DNA of 64,000 nucleotides. Origin: Pyrenula massariospora. Its lineage: Eukaryota > Ascomycota > Eurotiomycetes > Pyrenulales > Pyrenulaceae. Under the pieces are notes generated by a model, which was given only the letters and a program-made list of their open reading frames with translations, was not told the DNA's origin and searched no databases. The DNA is taken from assembly GCA_021030905.1 (NCBI GenBank), contig JAGFMI010000007.1, positions 1-64,000 on the forward strand. The letters are read 5' to 3'. Made by a program: the position numbers and the translations under genes. Of the stretch, positions 56,883 to 64,000 are shown one piece after another; position 1 is the first letter of the stretch, and every line of letters starts with the position of its first letter.

Positions 56883-57699
56883 TATGTGCTGATGGTGGGG
56901 ATTTTAAGAGTAGGTGGTCGTCGGTGTTTATAGAAGGGGGTCAAAGAAAAGGGAGGTAGTAGAGAGGAAGAAAAACTTCTTTGCAGAGGCCGATGGCTCT
57001 TAAAATTTGAAATCTAAGAGGAAAAGGTTTCAAAGGTAAAATGCAAGACGACTTTTAGACAAAACAGCTCGTTTACAATGACTCTTATTCAAGAATTGCA
57101 GCTTTTCAAGTCATACAAGGAAACGGTAACCCCTAGATGGCATCTAGCTAGCAGCTTTCCCAAGCAAGGTACATGACTTACGTCGCTGCTCAATTGAACC
57201 AACTTTGAAAGTCAATTGTGGGTTAGCAAAAGAAGAACAGGACATTGGAAAAGGGCTAAAATAGTACAGTGGCCGGCTAAGCTACAGAAAAAGCGGCCTT
57301 GTGAGGACGAGCCCCCGCAATGCCGCGAGCCTAGGAGTTAGGGTGTGACTCAATCTAACGTGATCAGCGCCCTGCAGGATGAGGATGTACATCTATACAC
57401 CTACAGCGCGGGAAAGTGAGTCATCATGTATTTCCATGCGAATTGGGTTGTCCCTTGACGTTTAAGCGAAGCTGTGGACAATTTGACGATTACAAGTTTG
57501 CAGAGATGGGAGATGTCTGGCAAGATAGAGCCTGGTAGTTGTCATCCCCTCCTGACCCTATTGGCCTATGTATGCTGCTGATATTTGGCGTCTATTGCAG
57601 ACGAAAAATCACTACCGCAGCCATTCTGCTGCTTCCTGCCTCAGCCATCGATACCATTCTCTCTCCTCTTCGCCCATTCCGGCACTTCTTTGTCCCTCC
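56883..57699. other. 0.8 kb intergenic region
   Basis: Promoter of the S58 peptidase gene and 3' region of the coiled-coil gene, both on the minus strand. No supported gene or RNA. Confidence 0.5.
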
Positions 57700-59982
57700 T
57701 TACCCCCGCATCCCCAAAAGCCCCTTCTGCTGCATATCAACAATCGTCGAATATGTCCACTCCGCCCTAGACGGCGTCTTGAACCACCGCCAGAAGTATT
57801 CCACCGTCTTGCCATTCGCGGCGAGCCAAACTCTCCTCTCCAGGTGCCCCTGTACTGCAAATTTCAGAGACACCGCGACGATGACGACGACTAAGATCAG
57901 AAACCAGATTGGCGTGTGAGCGAGGCCTTTCGACAAGGGAGTCTCGGGCTCCTGCTGTACGTCAAGAGCCTTGACTTTCTCTTCAGCTTCGGGTTTTCCT
58001 TGTCGCTCGACCTTGCCTTCGACAACGGGCATTGTAATAGACACAGTCTCGACATAGGTACAGATCCCGGGAACCTGCACCGAGACCTCCTCCGGCGGCG
58101 CATGCCAATGCGTCATCGGGTCGCAGACGATGAACGATTCCTGGCAGCGTTTCGGGCTCTGGCTGTATTCTTGCTGCTCTTGTCTCTCATCAAACCCGTG
58201 AAGCTCCTTCTCGAATTGCTTCTCTAGTTCTCCCTGTACAGTAATGAGAGCCATGGTCTTTTCAAGCTCGTCTTCCAACTTCACGGTATGTTGTTCCAGG
58301 ACGCTACATCGCACCCGCAAGACATGTTTCTCTAGCTTGAGTTTTCGATGAAGCTCATCTCTCTCCGACGCTTGATCGAGCTTTTCCTCCAAGTCTTTGA
58401 TCATGTCCGTCAGCATCTTCTTCTCTCTACAGTATTCAACGCAATCCTGCACTGTCTTGAAAACCTTGTCTAGTAGATTCTGATTATGTTCTCCTAACCT
58501 TTCTACCTCCTCCGACAGTTGTTTGATCAGTTTAACACTCTCCCTCTGCTCCTTCTTGTAAGCTTCCGCGTCGGCTTTGTATACCTCGAGCTCTTCATTT
58601 AGCTTCTTTTTTCTCTTTCTCAACGCATGCCGAAACTGCATGGTCCGCTCCTCTGCCCATGAAAGTCGCGCTTGTAGTGATTCATTTTGCTGCTGGCTCA
58701 TTGCCCAAGCGTCTCTTAGTATTTTAGTCTCGGGTGACTTGATGGGGCTAGTGACCACTTTGGAATCGGATGTTAAGGGTCGCTCTGCTGGACTTGCAAT
58801 GGGAATTACATCACCGGAGTTTTCCTTGGTAGCAGGACGAAATGCTTCTTCAATTGGTTCGCTGTCGTCTTCTGCGCGTGGAGAGACCCTGCCGTGTTGT
58901 GCTTTCTGCGGTGTTGTCGTGGCGCTCCCAATGCCGGAGAATACTTGTTGGAGCATTGAGATGGGCTGCGAACTAGGCGTTCGGAAATCATCTTTGTCGA
59001 TTATTGGACTTCTGCTACCGAAGCTGGTACGTCCGTCATTTGCTATAATGTCTTGAAAGTCGAATTTGTCGTCATCATCATCGTCATCCATATAAACACC
59101 CTCTACCGTGTTGTTCAAGGTAGGACTTCCGTCATCCCCATCTTTATCTCTGGCTCTCAGGAAGTTGTCTTCATTGCCTACGGCATTATTCCAACCGTCT
59201 GCATAGTCGTCGTCAGAGATATCATCATCCCTAGCACCCTCGCGCGCTGGTGACGAATGCTCTGAGATTGGGAGGGAGTTAGCCCTCATCATCCGCTGAT
59301 TGCTGTCACTGGCACTTTCACTCCAAGAACTTGCATTGTCCTCGTCAGGGTCATCGACATATGTGGCAGCTTCTTGCGCCGGTGACTTGGTTCTCGGGCT
59401 CGATTGTGTTATAACCATCGCTGTCGGCTCATTGTCTTTGAGGATGTTATCACTCCAGTCCCGTCTTGTAAGTTCCTCGTCGGGGACCTTGGTATCCGTG
59501 ATACCCACTCGCGGTGTTGGCTCGACACCCTGTAACCAGTTCCACTCCCTATAGTGCTTATCGGGAATCTTAGCATGTGTGGTACCCACTTGCGTTGGTG
59601 AATCGGGCTCCGAATTAGGGTGTGTAACACTTGAAGAACTCGCGATGGAGTTCGTAGGTGAACCTTGCACTCTTCCACGACCATTGTGTCGGCTTCCTGA
59701 ACCGCCCATCTCCTCGTGGTTCGGAAAATCTGCGACGGTCGTTGGTTTTGGAACGTGTGGCGTGGCGTCTCTTTTCTTCTTAATCATCATTTCAACATGA
59801 TTTTCTCCCTCCCGCGAGAGATTTTGAGATTCTAGAGTGGAATGTCTGTGAGCAGAGGTATCGGAGCCATCTCGAGGGTGCTGACTTGAAGTGTGAGGAA
59901 CAGCACGGTCTTTGCCCCTACTACCTACCAGCGCTTCAAAATGGCTCAGAGGTTCGCTGCGTGCTTTTGGCTTTTGATTCAT
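57700..59982 (-). CDS. Large coiled-coil protein with degenerate acidic repeats and a tail anchor
   Basis: I do not recognise this family. One uninterrupted frame of 760 residues starts at MNQKPKARSEPLSHFEALVG. The N-terminal half is polar and Ser/Asp-rich, with about five degenerate units of roughly 30 residues. Each unit starts [ST]P and later has a D-rich patch and usually a W or F, for example SPTQVGTTHAKIPDKHYREW, TPRVGITDTKVPDEELTRRD and SPAREGARDDDISDDDYADG. A stretch of seven aspartates (MDDDDDDDKF) follows. Roughly residues 420-610 form a heptad-like coiled coil (RHALRKRKKKLNEELEVYKA, EEVERLGEHNQNLLDKVFK, KLEKHVLRVRCSVLEQHTVK). Near the C-terminus WFLILVVVIVAVSLKFAV is one membrane-spanning segment, leaving a tail of about 55 residues. 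It could be a membrane-bound tether or organising protein; that is inference from architecture only. Confidence 0.85.
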   Translation of the reverse strand: MNQKPKARSEPLSHFEALVGSRGKDRAVPHTSSQHPRDGSDTSAHRHSTLESQNLSREGENHVEMMIKKKRDATPHVPKPTTVADFPNHEEMGGSGSRHNGRGRVQGSPTNSIASSSSVTHPNSEPDSPTQVGTTHAKIPDKHYREWNWLQGVEPTPRVGITDTKVPDEELTRRDWSDNILKDNEPTAMVITQSSPRTKSPAQEAATYVDDPDEDNASSWSESASDSNQRMMRANSLPISEHSSPAREGARDDDISDDDYADGWNNAVGNEDNFLRARDKDGDDGSPTLNNTVEGVYMDDDDDDDKFDFQDIIANDGRTSFGSRSPIIDKDDFRTPSSQPISMLQQVFSGIGSATTTPQKAQHGRVSPRAEDDSEPIEEAFRPATKENSGDVIPIASPAERPLTSDSKVVTSPIKSPETKILRDAWAMSQQQNESLQARLSWAEERTMQFRHALRKRKKKLNEELEVYKADAEAYKKEQRESVKLIKQLSEEVERLGEHNQNLLDKVFKTVQDCVEYCREKKMLTDMIKDLEEKLDQASERDELHRKLKLEKHVLRVRCSVLEQHTVKLEDELEKTMALITVQGELEKQFEKELHGFDERQEQQEYSQSPKRCQESFIVCDPMTHWHAPPEEVSVQVPGICTYVETVSITMPVVEGKVERQGKPEAEEKVKALDVQQEPETPLSKGLAHTPIWFLILVVVIVAVSLKFAVQGHLERRVWLAANGKTVEYFWRWFKTPSRAEWTYSTIVDMQQKGLLGMRG

Positions 59983-60953
59983 GACAAGTTATTGATGATT
60001 GGTGAACGGGATCGAAGAGAATATTCATAGAGGATGGTTAGCGGATGTGTAGTGTGCGACCCACATAATACTGAATAAGCGTCAGTAACAAGTGTTGATG
60101 TACCTAAAATCTGAATGAAATATCGGCTAAGTTGAAAACTCCGCAAAGTGAATAGAGGGACTAAGACTGAATTGGCTCTCAGATTGGTCTCATTGTCGTC
60201 TTTTGTTCCGCCGATAAGGAAAGACCCATGACCTATACTACGTGAACGAAAAACGTTGTTGATCGGGAACAAGATACATAGAACAAATGAGACATTAGAT
60301 TTATGTGGTATCACATGGTGATGGCTTCGTATGACGCTTGACTCGACAGTATGCACACTGGAATGATGGGTATCCGCATGCGGTAAAGTGAGATTCAATG
60401 GCTGAAAGAGTCGCGCTTTCTGCCTCTCTTTGTATCCTGAAAATGACCGAGCTGACATGCAGTATCTAAAAGATGATAAACTCCTTTTTGCTGGCGAGAG
60501 AAGCAAACCCGCGAATCTTCAAAACAATTTGCTTCCGATAACGCTGGATGATCTGTGGCCAAGCACGGTGCCGTGCCCCCATGAGCGTAGGCGACCTTCA
60601 TTTTCAATCGGGGCATTTTGTTTACCTGCAACTAGGTCCAAAGAATGTAGATATGGTTTTTCTCTGAGACTGAACGGAAGCTGGAAGGCGAAGTAAAGAA
60701 GTATGTCGAAGTGGGGAGAGCTGTGAGCTGCGAGCTGCAGGAGACCGGGCAACCGCCAAGCCCTTCTTTCTCCGCCACGAGCGAGTAGGTCCCCAATGTT
60801 CCATAGCCATACAGCCAATCTAAAGCTATTAAAACGATTGAATTTTTTCAGTATATCAAAAGAGTGTCTTATGAAACTGCTGCACATATAAATTCCACGC
60901 TCACTAATAACCTTTCCAGGATATTGCCACATTGTCCCACAACTCAGTAGTTG
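59983..60953. other. 0.97 kb intergenic region
   Basis: It holds the promoter of the coiled-coil gene and the 3' end of the beta-propeller gene, both on the minus strand. Frames of 137-175 codons on the minus strand lack motifs and start in unlikely contexts. Nothing supported. Confidence 0.5.
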
Positions 60954-61976
60954 TCATAATCCAAAAGTGTTGATTGCAACAATCTTCGCACCGTTCTCCG
61001 ACATCTGCCCTGTGCTCACATCAACAAATCTCCCGCCAGTCCCTACATACAGCACATCCTTATCATCTTCCCCCTTCCTAAATCTCGCCACTGTTGGATA
61101 ATTGAGCACATCCGAATCTTGAGTCCCCGCAACAACACCCGCACTTCCATCCGGTTTGACCCTCGTCAATGTATTGTTGAGATTCTGCGCGACCCAGACA
61201 CTCCCGTCCGGGCCAATATCAAAGTCATCCGCATTACTCGCGTAGCCCAGAATCTTGGCAGGGCCCGTGGCATGTCCATCAGGACTAATGGGGATTGTTC
61301 CCACAATACCCTGGTGCGATGAGGTGAAATAGAGCGTTGAATCGTCAACAACGCGGACTCCATTAAGCCCAGTGCCAGGCTGAGATCCGGTATTTGGTTT
61401 GAAGAGCGGGTCATCGATCGCCACAGCAAGATCCAGCGTACAAGTGTCAAAGCGGTAGAGGATACCAGCTCCTGAGTCAGCAAGCAGAACAGTGTCTTCT
61501 TTTGAGCTCAAGACTGTAAGGCCGTTTGGTACCACGATAGATGGTAGGTCAGCCAATTTATTCACAGCTGCGGAGTTTGGAACCTCCGGTGAGTAGCTGC
61601 GCATGTCGACTTGCCAGATTGCAGTCGAATTGGGCGTGGTTTTGGAGGTTTCGAGGTCTATTCCGAAAGACAAGACAATGAAGATGTCCGGGTACAATTC
61701 AGTGATACCAAGGAGACCATTGGAGGGTGGAAAGGTGTGGACGATCGGAGGGGAAGTTGGTTGCAAATGCGGATCGACAAGGTAGATGCGCGGATTTGCG
61801 AGATCGTTCGCCACGACTTGACCATTGCTGCGGATGGCGAGATTCTCTATCCAGGTCTGATTGGGGAACTGGTAGACAGTGCGGATTGAAAGCTCAGCGG
61901 CTGTACTAATCGCTGCGCCGAAGGCCAATGGAAGTGTGAAGATCCAGGTCAGAGGGTACATTCTGAACAAAGGCAT
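60954..61976 (-). CDS. Secreted SMP-30/gluconolactonase-like beta-propeller protein
   Basis: 340 residues, single exon. The start used is the ATG of MPLFRMYPLTW; a second ATG five codons later (61961) gives an equally good signal peptide (MYPLTWIFTLPLAFGAAIS). The frame is open about 38 codons further upstream, but a TATA-like site lies inside that stretch. The mature protein shows repeated propeller-blade patterns: ENLAIRSNGQVVANDLANPRIYLVDP, VVPNGLTVLSSKEDTVLLADS, GLNGVRVVDDSTLYFTSS, ADDFDIGPDGSVWVAQNLNNTLTRVKPDG and YPTVARFRKGEDDKDVLYVG. This is the six-bladed fold of SMP-30/strictosidine-synthase-like proteins common in fungal secretomes. Several N-x-S/T sites suggest glycosylation. Hydrolase activity on lactones is possible but the metal ligands were not confirmed. 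Confidence 0.88.
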   Translation of the reverse strand: MPLFRMYPLTWIFTLPLAFGAAISTAAELSIRTVYQFPNQTWIENLAIRSNGQVVANDLANPRIYLVDPHLQPTSPPIVHTFPPSNGLLGITELYPDIFIVLSFGIDLETSKTTPNSTAIWQVDMRSYSPEVPNSAAVNKLADLPSIVVPNGLTVLSSKEDTVLLADSGAGILYRFDTCTLDLAVAIDDPLFKPNTGSQPGTGLNGVRVVDDSTLYFTSSHQGIVGTIPISPDGHATGPAKILGYASNADDFDIGPDGSVWVAQNLNNTLTRVKPDGSAGVVAGTQDSDVLNYPTVARFRKGEDDKDVLYVGTGGRFVDVSTGQMSENGAKIVAINTFGL

Positions 61977-63198
61977 GGATTTCAAAGAAGGATTATAAGC
62001 ACAATGAAAAACAAGGGTGTTGATAGAAACTACAGAAAAAGGGCACATATCGAATTTTATAGCATACCTAGTTTCTGTAAGAGTGTACAAGTCTCCTTCG
62101 GAGTTTTAGCCCCCAAATTTTGTTTTGGCGGATACGGAGGTCAGAAACTAAGCGACAAGCGCTGTGGAAGATGACTCACTCCAGCTGATGCTCAAACAGG
62201 TAAAAACGGCGGCTTACTGACTCATGGCGCAAATCCATCAGGAAGAAGGCGCTGCTGATTCGTGTTGCCTTGACATTTCATGCGTCAAACGCTTCTCCAA
62301 GTCATTGTCAATCGAGTGTTATGAATCAGGAACGAAGGGAAGAACAAGGCCGTTGGCGCCTTGCAGCCATACGACATCATTAGCACTAGATAGCTGCAAG
62401 GCACTTCGTCAAGAGCGCAGTGCGTGACATATCGACACAGCCCATATTCTGCAGCTGGTGCTTGAGGTGATCTGGCATTGGATTTTTTTGAAGGCGATAG
62501 TTTCGAGAAACTTGGCCAAGGCGCTAACCCGATTTTGGCGGCCGATTTTGCAAGAGAAATCCGCGGCGCTTCTGAACAAGTTCAATGAGGTATTCGTGTT
62601 TCTCATTTGTGAACGCGATGCTAAAACCTATGATGCTCATTGAAATTTATCATTCTGCGGTCGTGCTCTTTCAATTCCGTGCAAATGGCTCTTTAGCTAT
62701 GTTCACGGTTCAGTGGCTAGCGAACGCTTCACTACCAGGTTAGGAGAGATCTCTTCCAAAAAATCACGATCTAGCCTCTAAGCCTTGAAAATTTTTCCAT
62801 GAGAAGTACGCGGCTGTAACGCCAAAATCGATCCGGTCTCCTGTCTGTCAAGCTTGGGCGAGGGTCTGTTCCAGCCGCAGAAACGAAACAAGCAGGACAG
62901 GGTTCATTAGATCCCGCCCGGCCCATCTATCCGAATCGCTCACAATATCGGACAAAATACTCTGCACCAGTCAACATCGACTTCTATTTCTCCATGGTAA
63001 ACAAATTCGTGGCCAAGCGGTCCTGACAGTGCCTTTCAGATTTTCCAGAATGGGAACGGAGGAGGACCCTTGAAATGATTGTGCATCTGGAATCACAAGC
63101 TCAAATAGGTTTCGAAGCTCATCCTTTTTCTTTTACCACTAGGTGAAATTTCCTCTTTATAGTATTTTCTCATCTTTCCCCGTTCTATTGCCGTGAGC
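61977..63198. other. Divergent 1.2 kb promoter region of two secreted-protein genes
   Basis: It separates the starts of the beta-propeller gene (-) and the GH5 gene (+). Only short shadow frames are present. The genes might share regulation, but no specific operator was recognised. Confidence 0.5.
62055..62061 (-). promoter_or_regulatory. TATA-box candidate for the beta-propeller gene
   Basis: TATAAAA on the minus strand, about 80 bp upstream of the ATG at 61976. It supports the downstream ATG as start, because an upstream start near 62090 would precede the box. Sequence match only. Confidence 0.4.
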
Positions 63199-64000
63199 AT
63201 GCTTTCATTTCGTCAATGGGCTTACTGCGCCGCGTGCGTTGCTGCCTTCCTTCCTTCCTCGCTGGCCCAGGTCAAGTGCAACGGGACCTTCAGCCAAATT
63301 TCCGCATCATCATTTGTAAATTCGCTGAATCCAGGTTGGAATATCGGAAATACTCTTGATGCGATACCAAGCGAAGGTGATTGGGGTCCTGCCTTGGAAT
63401 TCTCGACCCTGCAAAATGTCAAAGAGGCGGGTTTTAAAGGAGTTCGAATCCCAGGTCAGAACAAGCAATGCATACTTGACTCGGCTTGCTGATGGTCGGC
63501 AGTGACTTGGGCCTACCATTTTATCAACGATTCGTCCCCGTACAACGTCGATCCAACCTGGATGCAACGAGTTGCTGAAGTCGTAGAATGGGTAGACTCC
63601 CTCGGCTTCTACGCGATCCTTAATGTGCATCACGATTCCTGGATATGGGCCGACCTCTCAGTTGCCAATGCAAACTATACGCAGATCGAAGACAAGTTTT
63701 ATCGGCTGTGGTATCAGATTGGAACCCAATTTGCCTGCGCATCATCCCGTTTGGCGTTTGAGCCATTGAATGAGCCGTCAGGAAGTACTCAAGAGCAGGC
63801 AGCGGAGCTCAACAAGCTTAACAATATTTTTTTGAGGGCCATTTCAGAAGCTGGGGGGTTCAACTCTCAACGCGTCGTAACCCTCGTTGGTCTTGGCGAG
63901 GATTCGATCAAGACTTCCCAATGGTTCGAGCGCCCAAGTTCGAATACTACGAATCCTTGGGCAATTCAATACCATTATTATTCGCCGTGTATGCTGTTCT
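63199..64000 (+). CDS. Secreted GH5 endo-beta-1,4-glucanase (cellulase), 5' part; cut by window edge
   Basis: Glycoside hydrolase family 5 enzyme that cleaves beta-1,4-glucan outside the cell. Exon 1 is 63199-63454, intron 1 is 63455-63502 (48 bp, GTCAGA...GCAG), and exon 2 runs from 63503. A further GT (GTATGC) at about 63989 after YHYYSP probably opens intron 2, so the gene continues beyond the window. MLSFRQWAYCAACVAAFLPSSLAQ is the signal peptide; an upstream GTG at 63193 is in frame but the ATG is preferred. Catalytic-domain blocks: LNPGWNIGNTLDAIPSEGDW, GFKGVRIPVTWAYHF, YAILNVHHDSW and LAFEPLNEPSG, where the Glu of NEP is the acid/base. The nucleophile Glu lies beyond the window. No carbohydrate-binding module precedes the domain. 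Confidence 0.95.

Noticed and set aside
60519-60932. 137-codon minus-strand frame between the coiled-coil and propeller genes
   Set aside because: No motif or signal, and it ends in a typical 3' intergenic region.
63438-63456. tRNA-like T-loop (GGAGTTCGAATCCC)
   Set aside because: It lies inside the GH5 coding block for FKGVRIP, and no acceptor stem or anticodon arm can be formed around it.

Overview
The window is nuclear DNA of a filamentous ascomycete (Pezizomycotina-like). Evidence: genes carry short introns of about 48-100 bp with GT...AG ends and occasional CTAAC/TACTAAT branch sites; the gene set includes HET-domain, GH5, spt5 and rpn2 genes; and a 15 kb block shows the one-way C-to-T decay of repeat-induced point mutation (RIP). 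No species is named because nothing in the sequence fixes one.

Layout. 1-15.16 kb is an extremely AT-rich, gene-free block of dead repeats. It holds one recognisable Ty3/gypsy element on the minus strand (8119-14923), bounded by two 388-bp direct repeats and with a reverse-transcriptase relic still readable at about 10.9-11.7 kb. It also holds a pair of 171-bp repeats, a dispersed repeat family in both orientations, and short tandem repeats. At about 15.16 kb the composition switches abruptly to normal gene-bearing DNA.

15.3-38 kb is a sparse accessory region. It contains an enoyl-reductase-like MDR gene; a group of three genes that fits myo-inositol/glucuronate catabolism (Gfo/Idh/MocA dehydrogenase, myo-inositol oxygenase, aldo/keto reductase with an apparent 1-nt frameshift); three consecutive genes for secreted proteins (a cysteine-rich protein with three copies of one cysteine framework, an HEXXH metallopeptidase whose zinc motif is split by an intron, and a 115-residue ten-cysteine protein); and a HET-domain gene broken by nonsense changes and frameshifts.

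38.5-64 kb is denser and mostly conserved: an inositol-polyphosphate-5-phosphatase-like protein, Spt5, a cytochrome b5/acyl-CoA dehydrogenase fusion with a 12-nt exon, Rpn2, a single-pass membrane protein, a 4-coumarate:CoA-ligase-like enzyme with a PTS1-like tail, an S58 (DmpA-type) peptidase, a large coiled-coil tail-anchored protein, a secreted beta-propeller protein, and the 5' part of a secreted GH5 cellulase cut by the window edge.

Gene models were built by hand from reading frame, splice-site consensus and remembered family patterns; no alignment or database search was run. The best candidates for something undescribed are the three-repeat cysteine-rich secreted protein with its secreted neighbours, and the compact inositol catabolic group.
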